Assembly (NCBI GenBank): GCA_047967505.1
Contig: CM106540.1
DNA: 64,000 nucleotides
Direction: 5' to 3' (one strand)
Source of the DNA: Dipteris shenzhenensis
Lineage: Eukaryota; Polypodiophyta; Polypodiopsida; Gleicheniales
Both the position numbers and the translations under genes were made by a program. Under the pieces are notes generated by a model. It saw only the letters and a program-made list of their open reading frames with translations, was not told the origin of the DNA and searched no databases. Positions 47,720 to 57,205 of the stretch are shown piece after piece. Numbering within the stretch: the first letter of the stretch is position 1; every line of letters begins with the position of its first letter.

Positions 47720-49075
47720 ATTGCCACGCAGTGCAAAACTTCCAACAGCCAAATCATGTGATACCAAATGAAATGTACTACAAAATGTATTGCCAAGCAA
47801 ACTCAGAGCAGCGTCGAATAGTGGATGACAATGATGCTGAAAAAAAGACTACGACCAAAAGAAAACCTGCACATATTCTTATCTGGGAATGCGGGGTCTG
47901 GAAAAACATTCATGGCAATGCTCATTATGCAAGCACTCCAACACCTATACTTCCACAGGGAGACAAGTGATAGTGAACTTCTAAGAGTGCTCCTACTAGT
48001 ATACACAAGAAAGGCCGCAAGAGGTATACGAGGAAGCACAATACACGCAACACTGGACTTACCACTGATTTCAAACATGTACACATCGCTCTCTACAGAG
48101 AAGCTTCAAAACATATCCATCCAATACAAGAACGTGCAGTTGTTGCTTATTGACGAAATCTCCATGGTGGGAATAATCAAGGGACTTGTGCCAGGCATGC
48201 CCAATTAAAGATTCTTGGGTCTTCTCACAAAATTCGAGACAAACATCAATAATGGGCTCTTGTTGGACAACACACATATGCTATATCGAATTAAACAACC
48301 CTATGAGAGAACAACCAGGACCTTTCCTAGAACTCCTAAACAAAATACAGATCGAGGAACAAACGAACGATGACATCGCCATTTTAAACAACTAATAAAG
48401 AGAACTATTCCGAAGAAAAAAAATATGCCACACCTATTCTACATGAACAAATCCAAGGATGAACACAACGAATACGTGTACGAGACAATGCAAGGGGAGC
48501 CACACATCCTACAAGCTATCGACCACAAGCACAAAATGTGCAACAAGAAAATAGTAATTCCAGCAAACCCAAGAAAATTGGTGGGCTCCAAGCAGAACTT
48601 AAGCTAAAGCAAGGAATGATTATTGAAATATGCTCCGGGAACTTCGACATCATCAATAGGATAGTAAATGGAGGTGACAGGATATTCAAAGGCTCAGACA
48701 TGGGCAAAAGAAAGAAAGTGATTTGGGTGGAGCTCAACGACAAAAAAGCAAGCCAAAAGGCACACCATGAATACCGATCGTTGTACAGTACGCAAACACC
48801 AAGCAAGTGGACACCGATTTTCCAAATAACTCGGGAGATCCAAATAGGGAACAACCACCTAAACAGTGCCTCAAGGACATTGTTTCCTATTCAACCAACG
48901 TCTGCAAGAACAATACACCACTCTTAAGGCTTGACAATGGATTTGCTGGCGTTCGACCCAAGTAACATTCGAACGCATGGACTAGTATACACTGCATTGT
49001 CAAGAGTGAGGGACCCAGCAAACCTTTACCTCGTCCAAGAGTTGTAGAAAAAGAACATCAAGGTGGACAACATTG
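47720..49075 (+). pseudogene. Pif1-like helicase domain, broken
   Basis: Motifs in order: HVIPNEMYYKMYCQANSEQR, Walker A FLSGNAGSGKTFMAML (about 47880), VYTRKAARGIRGSTIHATLD, Walker B LLIDEISMVG (48147), then LNNPMREQPGPFLELLNKIQ (48290), AELKLKQGMIIEI (48590), FPIQPTSARTIHHS, then TAA, then GLTMDLLAFD and GLVYTALSRVRDPANLYLV (48880-49045). These are the SF1B Pif1 motifs used by Helitrons for strand unwinding during rolling-circle-like transposition. At least three frame changes occur; the TAA within the TIH..SQG motif fits CAA to TAA. Confidence 0.8.
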
Positions 49076-49079
49076 TCTT

Positions 49080-49680
49080 ACAAGAGACAAGATAGTTCAG
49101 GATGGAGTGTGCATAGAGTTTTGAAGATATGGAAACGTCCAACACACAACAACAAACACATACTCTTGTGAGCCTAAACACACGCTTCTTTGAAAGCCAT
49201 AAAGAAGACATTTTGGGAACAACATTCCTTCTACAAGCCATCGTGTTATGTTTGCAAGAGACCCATGCAAAGACATCAACAGACATGCAACTAAGAGGGC
49301 TAACCCATATAGAAACAGAACCTACACTTGGGCTAGCAACATACTACTCAAACACGGTACATAAAACATACAGCCTCTCAGTTAGTAAAGATGGGGCAAA
49401 ATGCATCCTCGCGATACTAGAGAGAGCAAAAAGAAAAATAGCAGCAATGAACATTTAAAGGCACCTAGGCTCAATAATCACAAAACTTTTGGACATGCTG
49501 GAAGAATTGGGACAAAGAATACATGAAAACACACAAGTTTACATTGTGGGAGACTTTAACATAGACTACAACACCCATTCCACTAGGATCGAAAGACTTA
49601 TGTAGTTTATGCAAACAAAAAAAATGACTCAAATCATTCACATGCCAACCACAATCCACAGCAGCATGCTCAACCATATT
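49080..49680 (+). pseudogene. Endonuclease/exonuclease-like domain after Pif1 helicase
   Basis: SLNTRFFESHKEDIL, FLLQAIVLCLQETHAKTSTD, then VSKDGAKCILAIL, and, past a TAA, YIVGDFNIDYNTHSTRIERL. The LQETH and GDFN motifs define the exo_endo_phos (APE/LINE endonuclease) fold. It directly follows the helicase on the same strand with only a short gap. Helicase followed by endonuclease is the arrangement described for Helentron-type Helitrons; an unrelated LINE fragment is the alternative. Stops at about 49458 and 49603 (LM-TAG-FMQ) fit CAA/CAG decay. Confidence 0.6.
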
Positions 49681-50085
49681 TGTCCTCCTCCCCCTCCCTC
49701 CCTCCCTCCTCCCCCTCCCCTCTCCTCCCCTCCCCCTCCTCACTCCCTCCTTGCCCTTCCTCCTCGTCCCCCTCCCTCCCTCCCTCCTCCACGCCTACTC
49801 CTTCTACCCTCCCCCTCCCATGCCTGCTCCTCCTGCCCTACCCCTCCCTCCTCCTCCACTGTTGTTTTTCCTCCCCCCTCCCTCCTACTCCTCCCTCCTC
49901 CCTCCTTCCTCCTCCACACCTACTCCTCCTCACCCTCCACACCTGCTGGTCTGCCCCCCTTTCCTCCTCTTCAACTACTGGTCCTCCCTCCCCCATCCCT
50001 CCTCCTCCTCGCCCTCCCTCTTCCTGCATGCTGCTCCTTCAAGCCTACATCTCCACACCTTCTCCTTCTCTACACTCCTTTAGTC
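49680..50085. repeat. CCT-rich polypyrimidine tract
   Basis: About 400 bases of CCCTCC/CTCCTC repeats. All three plus frames are open only because of the composition, giving Pro/Ser/Leu-rich pseudo-ORFs. Confidence 0.9.
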
Positions 50086-53023
50086 ATGGCACCATTCGAG
50101 GACGTCCTTAACAAGTATCAAGTTCACTTAGAGTTGGAGGCTGAATATGCAAGGACACATAGTCTAGGATTGAGGGGAGCTCCCAAAATCCACAGTCTTC
50201 GTTCGCAAGCTTCGTTCGCAAGGAAAGAAGCATCTCGACCTTTGGGTAGATGGATCCTTGTATCTTTTAGATTGTGTCAACCAAAAGAGCCCTCCTTTCC
50301 ATACAATGCATGAGCTAGTTCGGTTTGTTGGAAATGGACATGCGGGGTTGCTTGATTATTGCAATCGGTTAAACAATGCCTAGTCAATGGCTATGCAACC
50401 AAGCGAGATGCCCAGAGCCCAAGCAGAGATGCTAGCACATTTAGGAAATAGCACCATTGTTGCAATGCGTAACTCTATGCAGGATCTTCAAAGGGAGAAC
50501 CAGGATCTTTATGATAAAGCCAATGCATTGGACTTGGAGCGAAATGCATTGGACTTGGAGCGACTTGGAGCGACATAAATTAGAAGAGTCACTCTGTAAG
50601 CTAGTTGAGTCCAAAAAAGGCTTGGAAAGATCTATATACAGTCAAGTATGATGAGCTATAGAGAAGGAACGAGAGAAGGCAGAAGAACGAGTGCAAAAGA
50701 TGAAAGAAACACCTTTGGGATTGAAGGAGAGGAAACAAAGGTACTTGCATAACATGGATGCATTGGCACCCACTGGTGGTGCTAGAAAGAGGACAGTCTA
50801 GGCTACAAGGTTGGTTATCAAATGTTCCAATGAGATTACATTCTTTTGTGCTACACTGTTTGTGACTAAGTTTTTATTGTGTTCTTCTTTAGGAACTTCA
50901 TGGAAGATGTGATGGGAAGAACGTACGAGGATGATATTGACTATTCATATGCTCTAGCTAGTTTATTGAAGTTAAGCGATGTCATTGGGATACTAAGGGA
51001 CCCAAGACACAAGTGCCTACGTGTGCAAGTTGCTGAGGAGGAAATGAAGGACTTCAAGGATATTGTGGATGCAAAGGAGATGCTTGCAACTTGTGATACT
51101 GTTGGTGTAAGTCGTGAAGCTTACACATCTATTTTCAAAATTTTCAAGTCTGCTATTTTGGAAAAGTATAAGAAGTCTACAGTGCCCCTACCCACACCTT
51201 GGTCTGTGAGATGTGCACGGCGAGAAACAAACCAATGTGCAAGAGAAATGCTTGGAGGGTACCATTGCGTAAGGGGCACAATGACTTGGAAGAGTAAAAA
51301 GAAATCTGGCTTGCAAACCTTTGAGATGAATGCTTTCAACAATGTCTACTTAGATGTTGAGAAACTGCAACAAGCAATGGTTAAATTCTATGGCATGAGA
51401 GAAGATGGTAAGAGGAAATCCATTATAGCATTGCACTTTACTTAGTTCATTTCCTATAACATGTTTATCCTAATAATTTTTCTCTTTTATTGTACAGATT
51501 GCAATGGAAAGCTCATATTTGTCATCAAAATGAAGCTCAATTGGTGAAAGAACACAAGTTAGAGAGAGTCAGCATTTGCATTATGAATAAAGCCTTAGCC
51601 TTTGTTCAAGGGGATGAAGAAGTAGAGCAAGATTTCTCAGTGCAATCAGAGAAAGATATATGGTGGCTTGTAGCATTTGAGACTCCGAAAGAGTGCCATG
51701 AGACATTGAAGTGGGTTCTAGATAGAACAGAAATCCCATCGACCATCCGAAGAGAAGAGGAAGGGCAAACATTGATAGTTGATGGCCATGGAACCTTTCA
51801 AGTTGAATGGCATCTTGCTAGTGATTTGGAAACACTCAAGTGCTTGCATGGTTGTGATACAGGGGCAAATGCAATGAACACATGCCTTTACTGCATGTGT
51901 TTGCAACGTAAGCAAAAGGCTGGCTTACAATGGGAGAATGGAGTTCTATCTTGTAGCCAAACGCAAGCTCCGAATCGTGACAAGAAGGATCCAAAGTGGG
52001 ATCCCATCTTGCCCATCCCACTTGAGAGAGTACACATATGTACTTTACATGCAGAACTATGCGTACTTGATACGTTGTTGTATTTGCATCTTGTTTATGC
52101 TTGGAAATTAATTCAGCAAGAAGTATCCGCACGATGCTTTGCAGAAGCTGAGAAGTTGTTGTCAGAGATGGAATTCCATGGAGGACATGTCAAACTTAAG
52201 GAGGATAAGAAAATGTCTGGGGCAACACAAAATCTTCCTGCAAAAGTGTCCATGGGTGGAGGGAAGGCAAGGAGATTCCTATCGAACCACAATCTTGACA
52301 AAGATAAACATACATTGTCTCAAAGTAGTTTGGGTTGGGAATACTGGAAAGCATTGTGTGAATGCATGACCAATAAGGCTTCTCATCCTCAAGTAGCAAC
52401 TTTGAGAGCTAAAGTATGGACAAAGGTAGATGCATTGATAAAATTGCTTTGCCAAGTTCAAATCGATGAGATGTATTATGAAAGGTTCAGGATGGCTGTG
52501 AAAGAGTTTATGCAATTAATGGTGAAAGCATGGGGGGAGTCGCACATTATGCATTACATGGTAATCTTGGCAGCATCGTAATATTTAGCACTTGCTTTAT
52601 AAACAGTTTTTGTTGCTGATTTGATTCTCATCCTATTTGCAACATATTCTTTATGCACACAGACCATGGTTTGTACAAAATTGGGGTCCTTTGTCAATTT
52701 TGAATACACAAGGCATGGAGAAGTCGCACTATAGAGCTAAGGTAGCCTACTTTAAGAACTCAAGGCATGGTGGTGGTGTCACTCATAGCAATGCATTGCA
52801 TGAGATGTTCGACTGGTTTTTTAGATGTTTAATAGGAAGGACTTTGAAGTTTGAAAAGGCAAAGGAATCAGAACTTGCAAAAGCAGTTCAAATTGTATCA
52901 AAGAATAGAAGGCATAATGCTTGGAAAGCATCCATAGGGAGTCAAAAAGTCACACATTGGTTGCAAGCTAGAGTGAGAGAAGGCAGCAAATGGGTCCAAC
53001 TACCAACAGAAGCTATGGTGTAA
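50086..53023 (+). pseudogene. Unclassified transposase-like protein, copy 2 (best preserved)
   Basis: Begins MAPFEDVLNKYQVHLELEAE (50086), then a coiled coil (NSMQDLQRENQDLYDKANAL), VGVSREAYTSIFKIFKSA, FNNVYLDVEKLQQAMVKFYG, an intron (donor G|GTAAGA at about 51410, acceptor TTGTACAG at 51498), ERVSICIMNKALAFVQGDEE, VQSEKDIWWLVAFETPKECH, GTFQVEWHLASDLETLKCL, CLYCMCLQRKQKAG, VHICTLHAELCVLDTLLYLH, AKVWTKVDALIKLLCQ, HYM, and after a second intron HILYAHRPWFVQNWGPL, NTQGMEKSHYRAKVAYFKNS, ALHEMFDWFFRCL, ending 53023. The ILYAHRP...QGMEK...NSRHGG ending resembles transposon-encoded proteins seen in other eukaryotes, but no named family is assigned. Breaks: frame changes near 50235, 50570 and 51540, a TAG in NNA-SMAMQ, and an expected TTTGCAG acceptor that now reads TTTGCAA. 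Confidence 0.65.
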
Positions 53024-53145
53024 TTGTATACAAATATGAAATAAATATATTGCTTATTTTGACCACAATTTGTGTACTCACTCTTTAATATCTTGGTTAT
53101 TTTGACCACAATTTTTGTACTCACACAACGTTGGGGAAAGTGGGG

Positions 53146-53340
53146 ACATGGTGAAGGAGGGGGGAGAGAAGGGAGGGGCGGGGCAAGGGGAGGGGTGGAG
53201 TGGTAGCAAGGGTGGGGGGAGGGGGGATGGGGGTATGGGGGAGGGCGACAGGTGTGGGTGGGGCAAGTACGGGGAGGGCAAGGGGGGGGAGGGTGACGAG
53301 GGTAGGGGGGTTGGAGGGGTTAGGGCAGGGGCAAGGGGCA
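53146..53340. repeat. G-rich tract with G-quadruplex potential
   Basis: GGGGG, GGGG and GGG runs follow each other every few bases for about 190 bp (GGGGCAAGGGGAGGGG and similar). It lies just downstream of the transposase-like gene, mirroring the C-rich tract upstream of it. Confidence 0.9.
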
Positions 53341-53345
53341 CGATG

Positions 53346-53428
53346 AAACCCTAAATGTAATTAAAAGGGATGTCAAAACATGATGGGCCCTTATAAAAAG
53401 ATAAAAAAACCCTAACTCTCATTATTCA
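53346..53428 (+). promoter_or_regulatory. Core promoter of H3-like gene: telo-boxes, TGGGCC, TATA
   Basis: Two telo-boxes AAACCCTAA (53346-53354 and 53407-53415), a site-II-type TGGGCC (53384-53389) and TATAAA (53392-53397) lie within 83 bases of the ATG at 53429. Telo-box plus site II pairs are known from plant genes active in dividing cells. Confidence 0.65.
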
Positions 53429-54443
53429 ATGGCAAGAGTGAAGAACACTGCTAGACCCATTGGACGCCACCTCCACCCTTCCTCCTCTAGCTCCACCACC
53501 TCCATGGCATCCACGCACACAAACCTATTTGGGTTCGGTGGCGCCTCCCTCGACTCTCGTGAGCCCTCTCCCAACTCCCCCAAGTCCCGTGAGCCCACTC
53601 CCCAGTCTCTTGAGCGAGCCCACTCCCCAGCCCTAAGAGCATGAGCCTTCCCCTCAGCCTTCTCCCCAGCCTTCCCCTTAGCCTTCCCCTCAGCCTCAGC
53701 CTCAGCATGGCCCCCAACCTCAGCCTTCCCCTCAGCCTCAGCCTGACCCTCAGCCTTCCCCTCAACCTTCCCCTCAGCCTTCCCCTCGGCCTTCCCCTCC
53801 CCATGAGATCCCTCTCTCGCCGATCGAACAAAATGTGTTCAATAACCTCTTGGATATAGAGAGGCTTCCTGAGGGTCAACAGACTGCCAGGAAGAGCACC
53901 ATCTTCCCTCTCTCAGAGATACAACCCATGGCAGAGATGACCCCTATGCCCATGATGAGGGTAAAGCAGACTCCGAGGAAGCCCCATCCCAAAGAAGGCC
54001 AAATCTCCAGACGTCAGCGAGAGGAGGACTCGGAAGAGGACCAACGCAGGCAGGAGTAGCAAAAGAAGTTCAAGGCAAACAGGAGGCCATGGGAAGGTGT
54101 TCGGGTACCTGTAAGGCCCCCACCAAGAGTCAGGAAGCCGTACCAAGCAAAACCAGGAGCACGGGCCCTGAGGGAGATCAGGCAAATGCAAAAGACCACC
54201 GACAACTTGATCCCGCATGCTCCCTTCCAACATGTGGTACAGGAGATCGCACAGGGATACAAGGATGATGTGCGCTTCAGCACAGGAGCTATGGGGGCAC
54301 TCCAGGAGGTTGCAGAGCAAGTGACCACCGCTCTGTTCAAGGACACCAACTTGTGTGCCATCCATGCAAAGCACATCACGGTCATGGACAAGGACATGGC
54401 TCTGGCGAAGCGGCTATGGAGTGACCCAAGTTTGAAGCCTTAG
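53429..54443 (+). pseudogene. Histone H3-fold protein, long tail, CENH3-like
   Basis: The N-terminus MARVKNTARPIGRH mimics the H3/CENH3 start. A long tail follows, rich in EPSP/PSPQ repeats (about 53560-53810), then a basic/acidic linker and the complete histone fold (about 54110-54443): [34 protein letters not shown] (alpha-N/alpha-1), GYKDDVRFS (loop 1), [18 protein letters not shown] (alpha-2), [23 protein letters not shown]. LIPxAPF is typical of plant CENH3 (H3 has LIRKLPF), while loop 1 has the H3 length without the usual CENH3 insertion. Breaks: a net 1-nt shift between about 53600 and 53633, stops at 53634 (TAA), 53679 (TAG) and 54057 (TAG), all C-to-T type. No phase-compatible GT-AG intron removing them was found, though one at AGG|GTAAAG...GAGTAG| (about 53962-54059) would bypass the last stop. 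A poly(A) signal AATAAA lies at 54534. Nucleosomal protein or a recent pseudogene of one. Confidence 0.8.
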
Positions 54444-54620
54444 ATTCTCTTGCAGCCCACTCTTAGGACTTAGACCACCCCCTACCCTTGAAGGCACTAT
54501 CTTGTATCTAAGGCCCAAGGGTTGATTTTTTTAAATAAAATATATCGACATTCTCTACACTCTCGCATTGTTGTATATTTTCCATTTCAATACTTGCAAT
54601 AAATTATCATTTTAAGTTAA

Positions 54621-54890
54621 GTTTTGAATTCTGTCAAATCCTGAAGTAATTTTACTATCGCACAGAAGGGAAAAGTGTCCGGCACGTTGCCAGGACCCCA
54701 GAAAGCCCCCAAACCCGCCACGGCGTGAATTTGGGCATTCTGGTAAGTCCAGAATGCCCAAACTTTCCAGAATGCCCAAAATTCGTGTCGTGCGAGTTTT
54801 GGTCTTTTTGGGGTCCTGGCGACATGCCGGACACTTTTTCCTTCTGCGCGATGGTGAAATTCCGTTAAGATTTGACAAAAATAAACTCTT
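54621..54890. mobile_element. Foldback MITE-like element, about 270 bp
   Basis: Near-complete palindrome. TGTCAAATCCT..., CACAGAAGGGAAAAGTGTCC, GGCACGTTGCCAGGACCCC and TTTGGGCATTCTGG on the left pair with the reverse complement on the right (GGGGTCCTGGCGACATGCC, GGACACTTTTTCCTTCTGCG, AAGATTTGACA). The loop contains a third CCAGAATGCCCAAA copy. No coding capacity. Confidence 0.85.
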
Positions 54891-55092
54891 GATACCCAGA
54901 ATTGGTGAAAATGATACTAAATTGGCTAGAAATTTATTAAATTAACACAATTAAAATGATGGAGAAAATATATCATCGACGACTTAAACAAAATACAATG
55001 GAATTCATGATGAGCAATGATAACTTAAAACAAATAATAAAGACATGTAGTCATGTATCCATTTAAATATATGTTTAAATATACAAAAGGCC

Positions 55093-56634
55093 TCACAGGC
55101 TATCTTTCTTCTTGGCTAGTTCGAGTACATCGAGAATAGGGGTCTCTGAATCCCCTAGTAGATTCCTAGATATAAATCTAGCCGCAACAGCATTAACATC
55201 CTCCTCTCCTACTACCAAAGACATAGCCGTTGCCATCAATGCCCTGCCATGAATGTTCGATCCAAAGGCATTGATAGTAGCCAGGCGGTGTAGCAAAATG
55301 ACTTTGTCGGCATTCCGAGTAATGTTGGAGTATCCGATAGCACGCGACAATGTCTTGCACTTTAGTAGCTCCGAAGGACCTCGAAGAGAAAATTTGCCGT
55401 GAAAGACCACGATATGCTCTGTGACTTTGCCAAGGTAATGGGCCAAAGAATGATCTTGCCCAAATGTGCTGCGAACATTACCCCATCGAGATAAGAATTC
55501 ATCAAGCTCGAATGCATCCTGCAACAATTCAACAAACATTAGAAGACCGACAAAACAAATTATACTAAAAGAACATCAAAATAAAAAATATTGTTTGAAC
55601 TTACCACTATAGTGTCGTCGGCTTCTATCCCTTCCTCATTTGCAATGTTGATGAAACCAGGTGTTATGTGATCTTCCATTTGGGAGGCGGACGCTTTCTC
55701 TTGACCTGTGTTGGAGGTGGAAGCTTCTGCATGAGAGAGTTGTGCATCGTATACAGACATGTCTGCATCCCTCATTGAAACCAGCGTCATCAAGAGAAAG
55801 TCTTCCATTATCTGGTCTTCAATACCTAAAACCCTAGGATCTTTGACACTTATGTCAACATCGAACCCCGATAGGACTCCGAGTGCCTCATCCTCTCGTA
55901 GTCCAAAAAGAATCTCTATGTCATGGAGCAATACGTACTCTTCTCCATCGATGATGAGGGGGGACAAGGACCATAATTCTGAGTCTGGGTCAATGGTCTC
56001 CGATGCAGATTCTTGCTCTACTGGGGGCTCTTGAAGTAGGCTCAATGCTTGAGCTGCTTCCATCTCCTCTGTTGGATCATTAAGACTCTCTTCCATGTAG
56101 ATGTCCGAGTCTAGTCTAGGGACGACCAGATCAGCAGTTCTAATAGAGAGGGTGCTAGACGATGAGGCTTCTTCCTCTAAATTTCCTTCTTGGAGAAGGA
56201 AGATGAATGTCATCTCCCATGAAAGAAATTTGGTGCCTGTATTTTCTGTGAATCTCCCATGAAAGAAATTTGGTGCCTGTATTTTCTGTGATCCCTTCGT
56301 CTAGGATGTCTTGAACTTTGACTGTCCTAAACCCTTCATCTGTAAGGTTGTCACAAAAGCGAGCCAAGTGCTTTACAAACTTGGGTTCCTCTATGAACAG
56401 ATACTTTATGTAATCTATGGGAACCCATCTCTTTGAAGTGTGGTCAAGTGTATAGGCAAAATTGGAGAAATTATCTTGCATGTAAAGGATGAGATCTGAG
56501 AAGTCATCCTTGGCTCGCATATATGTGCCTAGCACATCTAAAGTCCTATCAAACACTAAAAATAGCTCTTCCTCACGATCTGCAAATGCAGTTCGTGAGA
56601 TGAAGTCATGGAACGCAGTTCTAGCTAAATCCAT
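55093..56634 (-). CDS. Acidic protein of unknown function, copy 2, near-intact
   Basis: Exon 1 runs from ATG 56634 (MDLARTAFHDFISRTAFADR) to 55605 (donor GTG|GTAAGT). The intron is 86 nt, ending TTGTTGCAG. Exon 2 runs 55518-55093 (DAFELDEFLSRWGNV to LELAKKKDSL). Exon 1 holds one 40-bp tandem duplication (56213-56292) that breaks the frame; discounting it gives exactly 330 codons plus 141 in exon 2, about 471 aa, with all phases agreeing. The middle is acidic (ESLNDPTEEMEAAQ, ETIDPDSELW), followed by EEYVLLHDIEILFGLREDEA, shared with the 33.2-33.8 kb copy. No signal peptide, membrane segment or known domain. A telo-box (inverse, 56749-56757) and TATATATT lie about 100 bases upstream. The gene converges on the H3-like gene. 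Confidence 0.65.
56213..56292. repeat. 40-bp tandem duplication inside the acidic-protein gene
   Basis: TCTCCCATGAAAGAAATTTG...TATTTTCTGTGAA occurs at 56213 and again at 56253 without visible differences. Because 40 is not a multiple of three it shifts the frame. Confidence 0.95.
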
Positions 56635-56904
56635 GGCAAATAGCAGTTGATGCAAGGAGTAACTTTTGAGGACGGGAGTTTCTATGGCTCTCTAAATGTG
56701 AAAGTGAGAATGTGATGTAAAAAGGGCTCTTACCTCTTAATATATATCAAACCCTAAAAATTAAAATTAATCATAAAATCCCCAAATTTTTTGAAAAACA
56801 TTTACCACCATGAATTGAAAGGAGAAAACATTAAAAGAAATGACATTTTAATTTAATTGTCCATCATCTTTTGAAGCAATAACTAGGATTTGACAGACAA
56901 AAAA

Positions 56905-57156
56905 TTAAATGATGCAGTAGTCAAACACATTGTTAGCAATCTTCAAAGTTGCAAGAGGAATGAAATTGGCACTATGCATGCACTTCTCCACATGGTGGCT
57001 GATCTTACCACCATTTAAGGTAAAGTAGAAGGACTCTGACATGCCATCCTCCATGACCAATAGGTGTTCTCGCACATCCCTTAGAGTCCATTGCAATGTG
57101 ACATTCACATTCTTGACATCTCCCTCTTCAACATCAATAGACAAACTTACCCCCAT
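56905..57156 (-). CDS. Small ORF, 83 aa, unknown
   Basis: Starts at an ATG (MGVSLSIDVEEGDVKNVNVT) and encodes LRDVREHLLVMEDGMSESFY and FTLNGGKISHHVEKCMH. Composition is protein-like, with alternating beta-like and helical segments that could form a small ubiquitin-like or PB1-like fold, but this is only an impression. It lies between the acidic-protein gene and gene Z on the same strand. Confidence 0.4.
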   Translation of the reverse strand: MGVSLSIDVEEGDVKNVNVTLQWTLRDVREHLLVMEDGMSESFYFTLNGGKISHHVEKCMHSANFIPLATLKIANNVFDYCII

Positions 57157-57205
57157 ATTGTCTTCATCATTAGTCTAGGGGAAGCCACCGGCCATTTGTT
57201 TTCTT

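Noticed and set aside
49609-50313. Proline/serine-rich ORFs in three frames
   Set aside because: Openness is due to CCT-repeat composition.
53487-53879. Arg/Gly-Leu-rich minus-strand ORF of 130 codons
   Set aside because: Antisense shadow of the PSPQ repeats of the H3-like gene.
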